A stretch of DNA of 64,000 nt from Zonotrichia leucophrys gambelii (GCF_028769735.1 NC_088173.1:23066038-23130037); one strand, 5' to 3'. Shown: positions 26,201-41,200, counted from the stretch's first letter. Notes: a model not told the origin generated them from the letters alone. Program-made: numbers and translations.

Positions 26201-29200
26201 TTAATAATTTCCAGTGTTTCCGAAATTGAAGCTGTCCAAACCATTTCACTGCTATTTTACAACTGTTTGTCTGGTGAACTGCCAGAGGACCTTGGGTGTT
26301 TTGGGTCTACAGGTGGGTGTGCGATGCCAACCAGGAAAACCTCAGAATTCTATGTGCTTTAAAACAAGTTGGAATAGAAATATTACATTGCCCCACAAAA
26401 TGCTATAAAAAAAATCAGTAGGGATTGTTAAAAAATTTTTATTTCTTAAATAAAGAAAAAGAAACTTGTTTTTATCAAAAGGGGAAGGAAGAATAAATTT
26501 CACCTGTCACAAACTGTGTCAATGGGCTATCTAGAGTTTTGACTAGCATGCATCTGTATACACATGGAAAGGTCCAACACCACTGATATGGCAAATGGTT
26601 TTATCTGGTGGATTTCTGCTTCTTACATTTTTTGATATACTTGTGGAATTCTGGAGGCAGAGAGAAGCCATAGAAAGGTCACAAAACTTCAAGCCAAGAT
26701 AAACAGCCTGTCAGAATATGTTTAGGAAATTACAGTATAAACCACAGAAAAACATAAAGAGAGGAGAGGAAAACATCTACGCTTAGAAAAAACATTTCCT
26801 GGTTGGAAACCTGTTGAAGCTTTGAGCTGCTTATGTTACTTCCTTGCTCCTTTCCAGTAAATTCTTTGCTCAGGTTGTTGATTCAATCCATGTTCCATGC
26901 ATCCAGGCCTTAAGGGAGGGGAGTAGAACTTCTACAGAAGGCATTGAGAGCATCCTGCCTAAAGGCCAGAGCATCTTTAGTCCCAGTAAAGGAGACTGGA
27001 CTGCCTTTTTGCCATAAATTTTACTTAGCAATATTTAAAAAATACTACAGATACAGCATCAGAGCATTTCTTTATCCATTTTCAAAGAGGCTTGTGTTTG
27101 CTCCTTTGCACACCGCAAAGAAAAGAATGTTACTGCATTGGTAAGTTCAACATGCATTTTAACATTTTCTTACTCCATCCCAGTTGTAAAATGGCATCTC
27201 ACTTCTTGGTTATTTATCCTAGTTCTCTTGTGTTTGAAGTACAAGCTTCTCTTGATGGGGAAATAATTTTCTATGGCTGTGCTACTGTCCCTGCTCCTCC
27301 TTAGCCCCATGACATCAGCTGCAAAATTACGTAGCACAATAATGTAAATGCTGGAGCATCTGAACACCTTAGTTTTGTTATTTTTACAGAAAGTTCAGAC
27401 ATCAATCCAGGTCTGTGATGAGAGAAATTTTAGTCTCACAGAAGGCTTTTTGGCAGGCTCTTGTAGCACATTTAGCTTAGATAACTGACAGGAATAAAGT
27501 TATTGGCTAAAAATATCATTATCCAAGCTGAATTTTATTTGGTTTTTCAGGATACTTATTTCCCTTAAGTTTACCTCTCTACTAATGGAATTAATTAGCT
27601 TTTATTTGAAGGGTCTAGGAACTAAATTGTGGAATTTGAGTTTTTCTGTTACTTCAGGTGTACCAGAAGACCAAAGAGTGCAATAAAAAGTACTGCAAGT
27701 TAGGTAGAGGCCCTAAGCCCCCTGGCTCCCCTCAACATCTCAAACCTAAGTCAATAAATGTAAATATTAGCTTATTTCACTCTTTAAAAATCATAAAGGT
27801 AGGTAATTATTTCATATTCTTAACTGAAAAATAAAAAGGTTATCTTTAGAAATTTCAAAAGCTGATCTTGAAAAGAAAAAAAGCTCAGCGCTCCAAATAA
27901 ATGTGATAAATGTGTTGAGCCCTGAGGCTTTAGTACAATTAATGTACACATTGCCTTTGTAATAAGTTGTATACTTGATCATAAAGTAAAAACACTGGTG
28001 GATCTGTTAAAGGAATTAGTTTGTGTTTGGGGGGAAAAAAGATAATGATAAAGTAATTAGTATCATAAGTTCAACAAAGATTTAAAACTGTGGTACATGG
28101 CAGTAATGGATTTTGAACACAGTTAATGAGCATATTCATTGCATTCATTTTTAATTAAGTGGAAAAAATAGTGGTCCTTTAAATGAAGATAATAAATGTG
28201 CTAGTCAGTCTTGCACAAACATGCAACACAAGAATTTATTGCCTGCTGTCTAACTAGGGAACTGGGAATCATTATAAAGATTAGATTTACTAAAAAAAAA
28301 AATCCAGCAAAATATTTAGTAGAAAATATTTATGAGGTAATAATTTTCACATTAACTATAGTTTGGCATATTTGGTAGAGTGTGTTTGTGTGCATGTTTT
28401 TTAAAATATGAGCCTTTGCTGTCATCAGAGGTAGGACTGTTTGTACCCTGGAAAAGGACTCTGCTATTTACGAATTTAGATTTATGTGAGATGTATTTAA
28501 TATATGCCTGCACATACAAGAGGACAAAAATATCAGAAACCTCAAAACTTTCTCAGAGGTTTGTTGTGCTCATGCTTAGGATACAAATTGTGGTTTAAAA
28601 GTAAAAACTTGGCTGGGGAAGCTGGAACTGAAAACAGCCGAGTGCCTGCCCTGCTTTACCCAGCACACACTCACCTTCCCAACCCACCGGGCTGCGCTGC
28701 CACTGGGGATTCAAGCTGCAGTGAAAATGCAGCTGAAATGCTCAGTGTTTATGCTGTCAGTGGGCGGCTGGGGAGCTGACATGTAGCAGGTTACAGCACT
28801 GAAACCAGATGTACCTTCTAGAGCAGTGGCTTTCCATGGTTTTATGACTTGGAACCCACTAAACGTTTCCAGTGAAAACAAGGGCTTTTGTATGGCACAC
28901 TGAAGCTTATTGATGGTTGACTGGCTTGTCTTAGTTACCTTCCATGGATCTGGTTGAAGTTGTTCACCAATCCCCAGGGAAGCACAGACCACATGTTAAA
29001 AGCAATGAAACTAAATCAAGCTTAATATGTTTCATTCTCTCAAGGTTCCCTACCATGTGTTTCTTGTCAATATTTCCAAAATACCAGGTTCTTTCTCACA
29101 TGCAGTGAGGTCTAAGTCTTTGCTCAACAAATGTCTTCTTGGGATATGCATCAACTCCTTCCAAGTTTCTCTAAGCCCTAACTTAACCTTTAGGAAGTTA

Positions 29201-32200
29201 TTCACCTCTGATGTTCCAGGTTTTCAGTACCAAAACCCCCCTGAACTTTCCCTGGTGGCATGCAGGGTAGTGCTAGTGTCATTGCAGCACAAATTACTGT
29301 GCCACTCAGGCAATTACAGCCTTTTTCTTCTCTGATTTTATTCTGCCCTGTCACACATGTGGTAATTGCTTTCTGTACAAGAAGCAAAACCATACACTTG
29401 GGTCTCTTCAAAATGCTAACTCTGCTTTTATTTTCTTAACCTCACTGCATGATTTTATTATGTATGTAAGTCGGTAGCAACTTAGAAGCTAAGTTTAAAA
29501 TAGCTGGCTGCATACTTTTAGTGTTTAAAAAAACAAAAAATTGTGGAGTCAGTTTATTGGTTAAATTAGGAAGTTTATAGAATTTTTGTCAGTAAATAAA
29601 CATTTTCTTTTCTTTTCTGTTAGGTATGACTTTGTGGAAGTTGAAGAGCCTAGTGATGGCACAGTTTTAGGGCGCTGGTGTGGTTCCAGTGCTGTGCCAA
29701 GCAGACAAATCTCCAAAGGAAACCAGATCAGAATAAGATTTGTGTCTGACGAATATTTTCCTTCTGAACCTGGATTCTGCATTCATTATACACTTCTTAT
29801 GCCAGTAAGTAACACATTTCAGATCGAAGCATTTCAGGATACAAAATCTTTGAAGTGGCAGCTCAAAAGAATATTTTTATAGGGTAAGATTAATTACTGT
29901 TTATTTCTTAATAATAATAATAGCAGTGTGCAATCTGTCTTCCTGAATTGTACATTTTGTTTCTGTGTATAACTGAGTGTTCCTGTGGTTCTTTTTGGAT
30001 GACTTTGAACTAGGAAATTGTGGGCTCGGTTGTGTGGAAAATTCAGTAAAATATTTGCATTCCTAATACTGTACTGTGGAAAAAAAAAAGAATTCCAGTT
30101 TTGAGAAGAAGACAGATCAATTTATGAATCAGCAGTGGGATGTTGAAAGAGGATTGGGAAGTTACAAAAAAGAAACTGAGGAAATAATGTTCTTGTTAGT
30201 CAGCTGCTGTTGGACATACTCAACCTGATGATTATACTAGTTCCCAAACAGAGAAGTTCTTATGATTCTAGGTAATTTTATTTTAGAGACAAAGCAGACA
30301 ATCTATAATATTCATTTTTCTCTGCATTTTCCTTGTAATCTGTACTTTGGACTTCTCTTGAATGTTGGTTAAAGCTTCTAAGTCACAGATATTAAACTAA
30401 TCATTGTCTAAATGTGACTAATTTCAATGTCAACAGTTTTCTGTACTATTTTCATGAAATGAAAGACCTGTGATAACAAAAAAATGTTTACAGAATCTTA
30501 AGGGTGAGATAATGTCCTGAAACATTAAAATGGAGGAAAACAGGAGAGGTTTTTTTAACATAGGTATTCCATATTTAAAGAGAGTAAGGACTACTTTTTG
30601 TTAAATTCCTCATAATTCAAATTCAATCTCCTAAGTAGTCTCATGGTCTGTGGTATTTAGCTGGTGGAAAATATCTCCAAGCTCAAAAAAAAAATTGATC
30701 AAAAGAATCCATGTTGTAACCCCACTGAATAGTGCTTCACTCAGAGTACACTTGGCTGCCTTTATTTTTCTGCTATTTTTGCTCCTTCTCCTCATTGGCA
30801 AAATTTGAGTCATTGAGAAGAATATATTTAGCATGCTGATGATGGTGTCAGTGTAGTGTAGTGGGAGTGCAATGTTTGTGTGTGTATATATATATATATA
30901 GATATTTGCGTGTGTTGTTTTTCTATAAATATTTTTAACTACTTATGCCTAAGGAAGAACTACTTCTGGAGTGACTAAAGGTTTGATCTGCATATTTCAC
31001 TCTTTTATGAGTTAGAATAACTTCTGTTAGTAGAATGTTATGAGCTGATAGTGGTAAACTTTAAAGAAAATGTCAGTCTTCAAACTTGAAATAAGGCCAG
31101 GTTTAAACATCAGTGCACCCAAGGGCAGAAGGTAATAAGTGTCTTTCCTTTTAGAAAATGGTAAAAGAAAAGCAGCAAATACATCTATTTGTGGGGCTGG
31201 TGCCAAATTCCATTTTCACAGCTCTAGTATTGCACCCTACCTGCTGTGTATCTATCTAACTGATATGTGATCCCATTTCTGTGGAACTGATTAAACAAAG
31301 TCACCTGAAAATAGGAGTATATGTATAATTATTTTTGTGTCATGCTGTACAAATAGACTGATGGGGAAAACCAGTTAGTTCAAATTACCAACACTCACAA
31401 AAAAATGGTTTAATGTTCAAAATAGTTACACCTAACACATGCAAGGGGCAAGAGCAGCCCGCTTGCTGTCATGAGAATTTGGAATGAGTCCCAAAATGTG
31501 CAGTATAGCTACTTCTTATCAGTTAACTTCTAAATTTACCACTAAAAGAGCGGTGATCATTTTCAACAAAAAATGGGTTTTTTTCAGAATGCAAAATACA
31601 ATTGCACATTTCAGACATGCAGAATACAATTAAACATTTCAGAAAGCAGATTGTAAGTTAAATAGTTATTGTTCAGTTCCAAGATTAAACCTTCTTCTTG
31701 TACCTAAAGCAATTGAAAGCCAATGCCAAAAAAAGAGTAGTTTGCTTTACAGCTATAAAGTTATCTTATCCAGCTTTTCAAGAGAAAATAAAATTTATAG
31801 CCCCCTTCCCACATCCCCACAAAACAAGAGGTCAGCTATAGTAATTAGCTTAAATTTTAAATGATTCTTGCAATTCACTAAGAAATTCAGTTCAATGAAT
31901 TGGTCCTAAACAGTTAATTTTTTTTTCTCTTTTTTCTGACAAGTAGTGGGAAGGGGGAGCCTGGTAGACTAGAAGTGAGAGATTGTTTGGGGAGAAATGA
32001 AGCAAAACTGAAATAAAACAGTGCAAGCTTGTTTCTGTATTTGAAGGCCACACACGGAGAGGGGCACTGGACACATTTTCAGGTCTTTTAAAGAGCAAGA
32101 GAAATGGCTTTGTTTAGATCTGCTGTAATTTATTGTGCGTGTAGATATATATAATTTTTTTAGTTTAATTTTTTTTTCACTTTGTATATTATATTTCAAA

Positions 32201-35200
32201 CCAACTTTTCACTGATAAGTAGTAGGAGAAGGTTTATTGATCTGATTACTTTATTTTTAGGATTTAGTTACTCTAAAGAAAGGACTCACAGCCATTCCAA
32301 TGTCAGTGGATCCAACATCATCTCTAGAGAGGTTTGATGTGGGATTGGAAGACACTGAATAAAAGCATTGCAGATACTGTATATGTGCAGAACGTTCCCC
32401 AAGAAAAACACAACCCTTGTTTTCATATTCTAATTAATTAGGTCTTAATTTGAATTTCCATTTTAAATTGGCAACCCTGGCTGCATCTGGAACTTTCTGT
32501 AGTTCTGGTCTTATTCCCACTTTCTTCTATTTTATAGTTACAAGTTAATTTTGTCTGCGATACCATGAAGTGGAAGCAAGTGTTGAAAAAGTTCATTCTT
32601 ATTAAACAAACATAGTTTATGTTACTCCAAAATTATTGTGCTCCTTTCAGCACAGCTGTTATTCTCAGTCACTCTTTCATGCTCTGCCCTGTCATTTACT
32701 CTGTGCTTACTGGAGAGTTGCTTTATTCAGTAAAGGCTGCCTGGTGATGGCTCTCAGTTTTGACCAGCTATCCATTTATTAAAAGTCATGATTTTGGCAG
32801 CACTGTGCCACCTAAACCCTCCTAGAACTTTATTGCAAAAACATCAATATCTCATTTCTTTTCCTCTTCTTTTCATTTGCTTTGTATAGCAGCCACATGA
32901 AATTGGGGGAAATCTTATAAACTCTTATAATATACATTTGGGCCTCAGTCTTCCTAGTGACTTGTTTAGTTTAAACTATGTCAGTTACAAGTTTGGCAGA
33001 GAAAACTTGATGTAATAAAGTCCATTGTTAGTTGGGGAGCGAGTGAATGGGATACTTGATGCCTGAGGTGCCATTAAGGAATGCATGACTGATTGCCAAA
33101 GTAGTTATTAATTATTCAGGGCACTCAGAACAAAGCAGCTCCAGTTAAAGTTGAAGTTGGGGGTGACTGTATTCCCCTTCTTTTTTGGCATATGGTAGCA
33201 TGTCATTTGTCATCAAAGATCATGCCAAAGATCTTTGAAAAGAACAGGCTTAACCCTCTTTTATGCAAGCAAAGATGAAACTCCAAGAAGCTGTCTAAAG
33301 CCTGACCTGGCTTAAAAATGACTTTGGGTGGTTTGGGATTTTGGTGCAGTACCTGTTTGGCTATATCGGTGTCAATCCAAGAGAGTGATCTGGTTTGGAT
33401 GGCTTTTATTTTTTCCCCTTTTGATGCAGGTATTTTGTAAGTATTGCTCTTGCTTTTAGCAGTAATGAAAGTTAAAAAGATACCCTTTTTAGAACCATGT
33501 ATTCTGAAATACTTCCCTTATTTCATCCAAGTTGGCTAAGCTTTGCTCTTTAAGGATTGAGCACGTTACATTTTTTTTTTTTGTGGAACCTTTTTAATTT
33601 AGCTTGTTGATTGAAGACAGGCAAATAAAATTAAATACTAATAGAAAAAGTACATAAAACTAGAACAGAGAGGAAAGCTCATACCCTGATTACACTTGTC
33701 TCTCAAATCTACAGATTGCACAGCAGTCAGGTGTGTTTCTCATGTGTTTGTGCTGAAGCCCAAGAGATGCTTAACTGTGCCTGCAATAACTGGAAATCCA
33801 TCCAAAAACATCCTACAGAACATTATTTATCTCCTAAACAAGTTTTTTTCTGCACTCTCTTTAGAAGAGGTCAAAAGGTTTTAGAAATAAAATTATTTCA
33901 GGGTTAAGCCAAGGTGGTAGGAAGCATGGGGGGAGTGGATGAATGTTGTGTAGCAATTTGCAATTCTACATGAAGGGAAAAACTGTGAAAAACCTTCACG
34001 TGGTGGGAAGGACTCTGAAACAAAACCTCTGTGTTCAGAGTTTCTGCTGATTAGGTACAGTGAAACCTTAGTCTAGATAATTGAACAGGCTACTAAAGAT
34101 GCTCCAGTGTGCAAATTCCATGTATTCATTTTCTTTTGTGTGGCAAAAATTCATTGTAAATCAAAGATGTTTTGGAATGAATTCTTTCTTGGAGATTCCA
34201 CTTTGCATTTAATTTTTTGCTTAACATCTTAGATGAGACATTAAATATTACCCCAAAATACATAGGTAGGAGTGAAATGTTTCAATTAACAAAACAAATG
34301 AAAGAGGTATGGTCTGAGAGTGGCTATTATCCATGGGACTAAAATGAGTGATGGGAGAAAAAAACTTGGAGGCAAAAGAACCTCTGAAGTACCCTGTCTA
34401 ATTAAATCATAATGCCTTTTTTGCTGTGACCGTGTCTCATTCGGTCCCACAGACATCATAAATAGTTTAAAGATCTGTGTGTATGAAGCAGACTTGCAGA
34501 GAGACACGGTTAGACAGGAATCTAGCAAGATTATGGACCTGCACCAAAGTCCATAGAAGTGTATCTTTCACCTTCACATTCTGAGGTGTCAGTGAGGATT
34601 TTCTGAGACTCTAAAAGGAAGAGGGACATTTTGAACTATTTTGGTGTTGATATTTAGTTCTTAAAGGGAATGAGTATACTTATCTGATAGCAAGTTTTGT
34701 TCTTTGAAGGACAAAGTTCCTTTCCCTTTAGCCAAAATCTGAGTGCAGTTTCTCGTGTAGTACATAAAGTATAAACCATTTGTTTCATATTTTTCTGTGA
34801 TGTTAGTCTTACAGTGGCTGAGGCTGAAAAGAATCACAAATTGTTCCATTTTTTGTAGGAAAGTAATTTCAATTCCTTGGATTAAACCTTTTTACAAATT
34901 TATCATATATTTGACTAAGATTTAGTTTCATTTATTTAGGAAATTTATTGAATATCACATCCTGTATCACTGAGGCAAGAGATGAAAAATCAGCTAATTT
35001 TCTTATTTCTAAATTACTAGCAGTAATTTAAAAATTAAATGTAATTACATTATCACAAATGTCATGCTTTGGTGTTTTGTTCTTTACAAAAAATTCTGTA
35101 CAAGTTTTCTTCCTGAAAAATTCAGGAATGTTCAGCAAATATCAAAGTGGTTTTTTAATGGACCATTAATGTAAGTCTTAACACTCTTTAATTTATGAGT

Positions 35201-38200
35201 GTGGGGGCATTTTTTTGAAGTATTGAAGGGGCAACAAGTGACATGGACAAGAGCTCATGAAAACTACTCTCCTTTTAGTTGTCTAGAGCATTATGTTCAG
35301 GTTAGATCACTCTCTGTCAACTTGTTTGAAGCAGAAATTATTACAAGAGATGGGGTAATGCATCTGTCAAGGATAAGCAGGCAATCTTTATTGCTCCTTG
35401 TCCCAAATAATGTCTTTGATCGCATATTAACCCTCTCCTCCCAGATGAAAGCAGACCATAGAATGATTCAGTGGAAACAATTAAATACCCTAAAAAGTGG
35501 AAAGTTTAGAAAATGTATTGCAAAAGTATTTAAAATACATGAGACAATCCCTTTTCTTCATTCTCTGTAAATTACCCAAAGGCTTTTATTAAATTGCCAT
35601 TTAGTAATGAATATTTATATTGTCAGGGACTCTTTTTTAGTATTTGAAAACTTTATTAGTGCCTCATAGCATTTCAGCAGAGAAGTTTATGTAGCATATT
35701 GGAAATGAGTTTTACGAGGTCCATCATTTACTTGTTTGTAGTGTTTTAGTGTAAATTTTAATGTTGTGTGCTCTGCTATTTTCAAAAATTTAGACGTTTT
35801 ATATGAGGGTCCTCAAAAAAAATCTTCAAGCAAGGCTGTGACTTAAGAGCAATCTGTATATATATAAAAATGCCACTCTTCAGCTGTAAACTCAATGATG
35901 TCATGTAATTGGAGCTTTGAATGCTCCTTCAGCAGAAATATTTCACAATGATGTTCAACTGTTCCTGTAGTCTTGCAAGATTATTCTGTAGTCATGGTTC
36001 AAGTTTATTTGTTCAGTCTAATTGATCATATCTATACTAAAGAATGCAGTGTATAAATTATTTTTTTTTTATTTAATCCTTTGCTAAATATTTTATAAGC
36101 TACTTTTCACTTGATATGTCTGGTTTAAAAAACCCAAACCATCCTCCCTCCAAAAACCCGGAACAAAAATAAGACAACAAAATGTCCACACAAAAGTCTC
36201 CCAAAAAAGCCCAAACAAAAAGCATAAAGAACTCCCAACACCATCTTTCTCTTCGCCAAAGTTTTTCTAGCAATTTGTCATTTTTTATACTTAAGTATTA
36301 CAGAATCACCTAGTTGACTATCCCATCTCCAATTTTCACGATCAACATTTTTGAGAAAGCATGGTGATTGCTTCTCTACAAATTCCAAAGCAAAGTGATT
36401 CTATCCCATTCTTAAAGTAATCCCCTGTTTAACTGGCACAGTCTTGATTTTTTTTTTTCTTCCAAATCACACTGAGACATTGTGTCTGACATGGTTGCTA
36501 ACTGAAAAAGAGGTAAGCAGATGTACATTTGATACTAGGTTTCAGGCACCAACATAGTTTTCAGTTATGCCATTTAGGTGCATTCCTGTTCTGTCTCTAT
36601 TCAATATAAATGTGTTAGTCATGCCACAATCCTATCCACTGCCTAACCCCAGCAAAACAGGCAGTAACTCTAGTGGTGTGTACTGTGCTAAATTTTCTTA
36701 CTACAATTCTGAAATGAATTTAAAGAAGTTGGTATAGAAGAGTGCAAATTCTCAATTTATTTTTTTTTATTTTACTTTCACATCTTAGAGCTCTGAAGGG
36801 GGCAGCTCTAGACATTTGAGACAAACTCTGCTTTGGGGCAGCTTCTGTAGATGGCTTACAGCACAGTCTAGCTCCACAGGTTGGTAAAGGCACCTCTTTA
36901 AATTCAGGAGAATTCTTGACAGAGTAATAGCACTGTATAGTGGCTTCAGGGTAAGAGTTTGCTTGTGGGAAGATTAATGTGGGATATTGGTAGTGGTGTT
37001 AAGACAAATTCTTTTCTTTCTAAAAAGGGGTAGTTAATAAGCACAATGGGAATACCAAAATTTGCACCTGTCTTTTCTTTGCAGTACCTGGCCTCTGGTG
37101 TTACAGATGGGGATTATGAGCTGTCATTTGTTAGCTTCTATAAGTGCTCAAAACCTTTTTAATGATGATGATGAAAGGTTTGGCTGAAGAAGCCAGGATT
37201 GTTGTTGAAAAGCTTTCAGTTTTGTTTTCATGGGAAAGTGTAGGAAATCACAAAGCTGTCACATCTGTTCTTGCAGTTATGTCAGGCTAGGGTAGTAGAC
37301 AAGGAATTCAGGAAGGCCGCTTCCATGTTTGCTCCTAGGTGGCCGATGTTGTTGAAGAACTGTAGTTTTTTAAAAACAAAACTAAATTTAAAAATCCTAG
37401 CATGTTGCAGTGGAAGGCAGTTTGTTTGGCCAAAAACCTTTCCAGAGGCCTGACTATTAATTTCACTCTGCTGTTGAACTGAGCAATAAATCACAGGGGG
37501 AAGAAAAAAAGTAAAGGTCATTTACAAGGAGAAATAGAATGCTGGGCTTCATGTTGAAGGGCGTGCTTTAATGCATGAGAGACCAGGTTTAAAGGCACTT
37601 GAAAGGTGGAGGTGCAAAAGCAGATGGCACAGCCTGTCCAAGAAATTCTGCATGCAATCCTACAGGCATTGTGGAGCTTGGTGGATTCTAATAGCCTTTC
37701 CCTTTCAGCTGCAAAAGGGCTTCTTGGGGGAGCTCTCTAATAACACAATAACTCCACCCTGACATGCCTTACAGCACTTCTTGGTCTCATCCGAGTGTGT
37801 TAGGAAGATAGAGGATTTTCAGTGTAGTGTCAATAATTCAATCAATATGGTGATTTATTGTTAGAATCTAGCTCTGGTGTCTTTTGGTAGCACTTAGCTT
37901 CTGAGTTTGTCAGTAGACATCTCTTTTTCTAAATAGTCTTCTAATAGTATGACAAGCACCCTTTAGAAATCATGATAATCTTTAAAAAGACAGATGCAGT
38001 GCGAAGGAAAATTTTTTAGAAATCAGTATCTTCATATTTTAGTGAATTGCTGGCATAGTAAATGCAATTGCTGAATTTAAATTTTCAAGTGTTTTATTTT
38101 CGCTGTCTTTCTTACTGTGACTGCATGTATTTAAAAAGCCACTGTCTTTGAAGCTTGAAAACCCCTAAATTTAAAATATATTTGAAAACTAATTTTTGCT

Positions 38201-41200
38201 AGGTGTGCAACCAACCCTGAATATCCCTTTTGACTGACAGAACCAAAATGACTAAGTAGCCATAGAGAGTAAAATAACTTAGTTGAGCCAAATCATCAAA
38301 CTCTCTCAGTCATCATCTGTATTTCTTGAAGGGTCATCTTCTATATTTCTTATTAAAAATAATTTTTAACTTTCTAACTGGAAGAACAGTTAGCCACATA
38401 TATGTAAGGTTTTAATATATAAGCTGTTAATAGGATTGTCCTTGCTTACCTTCTAAAATCATTCTGATCTGCTGAACTCTTCTGATTTGTGTGTGCATAT
38501 TTGTCTTTGGACTTTTCAATGTGACATGTTGTGGGTAATCAAAAGTTAGTAATAAAATACTTCCTGCTCTTAACTCATCTGTGTAGTGCCTTTTTTGGCT
38601 TGGAATGCTTGTCTTTTAGTTTAACTAAGTTCTGTCATTGATCTGCTCCTGTTTGCACTCTGTCAATATATATCTTAAAATACTGTATTTACTTTACTTT
38701 TAATTGCCTTTCTGCTTAATAAAGTCATAGGCACCTTTCATGTAGGAAAAAATCCCTTTTCAGTTTGGCACCTTAAACAGAAGTATATCTTTAATGCAAA
38801 ATTAATGTGGAATTAAGGTTCATAAGAGTGTTTTGAAACTGTTTGCTGGTATAAAAACTTCAGAATATAGCTCAGCTTTTCACCAAAAATAAAAGATAAA
38901 TGGTCAAGTTAAGAGTACAAAGACAGCTAAAATTTTTCAGCAAGTTTTTTCAATTCTTTAAATTGAAAAAGAGACTTGCTGTTGAAGAGGAAAAAAAAAA
39001 TCTTAACATTTCCATTATGAAGTTTGATATTTCATCACCTGAAACTTAGAAATCACAAAGGTTATGCAAAAATGCTAATGGATACTTTATAGATAGAACT
39101 GGCCTAAATTTTGTGGTTCATGTTTCAAAGAGTAACAAAATATTAAGGTGTAGTCATAATGAAAATCTGAAACCAGGGAAAAGTGATTTAATAAGACCAT
39201 AACTTTCTTAATTTTTCTCTGAATTTGATTCCCTAATAAATTATAAGAGTACAATTACTTTTGAAAGACTTCTCCATTGTCCTTAGTTAAATACTTACAA
39301 AGGTAATCTTCTAATCGAGCAATTAGAGAATTAGTAATGAAGCAATTAGAGAGTCCCCCAAGAGAAGGAGGAAGCAACGCATCTTGCATGGGGTACAGCA
39401 TGGGAATTTTTCAGTTTAGACCTTTTATACCCTGCTCTGACTTTGTCATGCTCAGTGTTCTGTCCCCAGTTAGAGTCGGCCATGGGCCATGGCTTCCTGC
39501 AATTTCCACTATTTTTTTTTTTTTCTGCAGGAAAAGGATGGCAGATTGTTTCTGCCAAGTATTGAGGTTCAGAGGAGAAAGTGAAAAAAATAGTCAAATT
39601 ACCCAAGGGGTGATAACTGGCAATTGCCAGTATAGAGCCAAATTGTCATGGTTAGGTCATTTTGTTTACAAATGGTATTCCTGTGGGCTTTATCTGGTGA
39701 ATAAATGTATTCTAAAGTTATTTTAACAAAGCACCAACTTCTATTTATTATTCCATGCAAATTTAATGTTATTTCTATTCATATGCAACACTACTGAAAT
39801 TTCAATGAGAATCATATACTTTCCAACTTATAGGCTTGAAATCTTTGGAAGTTTTGATTCTAGCTTTTTTTGTCATTTACAGTCTGGCTGGTGACAGATT
39901 TTTAAACATGCAGTTCCCATTGCCTTCAACAGGAACTATTGGGTATTGTGAGTCTGAAAAACAATGACCTCACCATCACAATAATGGTCACATTATTCAA
40001 TCCTAAAGAGATTTTGGTGGGATTTAATTTTTTAAAAAATATATATTAATTAATTAATTGACAAATAACTGTTTCCCTATACGTATTTATCACACTGAGA
40101 TTAATATTCTGCACAGCATCTATGTATTCCTCTTATCTCCTAGCTAAGTGGATTATAAAACATGGACCAGATTCAGTAATGAAGTAAAGATTGCTTGGAG
40201 GAATTAAACTTTTATGCTAATCAGGTTAAAAACAGTATTGATGTTTTCATTCTGAGATTACAGTCAGTGGTAATCTCAAAAAATTGGTTTAATTTTCTTT
40301 GGGAGAAGCTGAATTGTAGGAGATAAAAAAGAAGAAAGTTGTCAGTGTTTTAGTTGCTTACTGAGGTATCCTGGATTCTCAGAATTCCTGACAACATAAT
40401 AGTTGCTAAGGTAACTCATATCTAGTACTAGTATATTGTTTGCAAAGAGAATATAATATGAATTGTTAAATAGCAAAATGTCAGTCCTCTTCTGACTTCT
40501 TAACTGAAATATAGCCTTACAAAGGGAATTTATGCTCATCTAAATTCAGGCAATTTACATTACATTTCTGGTGATGTACTTGAAATGAGAATTTGTCTTC
40601 CCTCCCATTCCCCAAGTGGTTAGTGCTCTGTGGCATCCTAATTTGTTCATTCAAATCATTGTTTGTCCACTGGGACTGCACAGATAATCTGAGAGATGCA
40701 AAATAACTTCAAATTAAATAGTAAATAATGGAAGAAGGCTAAGAGCATGGTAATACTATCTTTTAGGCAATTAGGTATCTCAAATGTATAAACATTTACA
40801 AAAACAGAAAATATTTTCTCCAAATACAAGACTGAGTCTTCCCTCAGCAAAGCCTGGCAGTCACCACAGTGATTTTACTCAGCTTGTTTAACGTTGCTTC
40901 ACAAGTGTAATTCATGCAGAACATCTCAATTATGTTTCATTTTTGGTATTGATAACCTTCAGAATGTGTTTTTATCCTTATTTAAACAAATAGATGATCT
41001 CATGGGGCTTCACTGTTTAGGGCAGATGGGAGAAATCCCACCAGAATTAGCCATGCAGATGTCTTCAATGTTCTTGACCGGAGTTTTCCTTGCAAAGTTG
41101 CTTCCCTCCCCCCTGCCCCCCTCTTTTTTTTTGATTTTTGCCCTCTTCTTGCAGTGTCCATAATGCCCTGGAAAAACGATACCACAATATATATTCAGTG

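Larger units (their letters stand above)
11203..29623 (+). other. PDGFC: PDGFC intron 2 (18.4 kb)
   Basis: This intron is bounded by a GTAAGT donor and a TTAG acceptor. It contains a G/T-rich low-complexity tract (12163-12222), a CR1 copy (about 17115-17892), another T/G-rich tract (18809-18885), an AAT microsatellite (21931-21956), a promoter-like module (24986-25192) and an A/T-rich minisatellite (26027-26109). The rest (11203-12160, 12223-17110, 18886-21930, 21957-24970, 26110-29623) is AT-rich sequence without a recognised gene. Confidence 0.9.

Noticed and set aside
35199..35570. Plus-strand open frame of 123 codons in intron 3
   Set aside because: No recognisable motif, no splice context that I can support and ordinary intronic composition.
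38938..38981. MicroRNA precursor interpretation of the intron 3 hairpin
   Set aside because: At 44 bases with a five-base loop it is too short for a usual pre-miRNA, so it is listed only as a hairpin.
39337..39726. Plus-strand open frame of 129 codons in intron 3
   Set aside because: It includes a poly-T run translated as Phe and has no family features; likely chance.
41099..41163. Polypyrimidine tract followed by GCAG, resembling a splice acceptor
   Set aside because: The downstream frame closes at once (stop at 41161-41163) and nothing resembles a PDGFC exon, so a cryptic acceptor at most.
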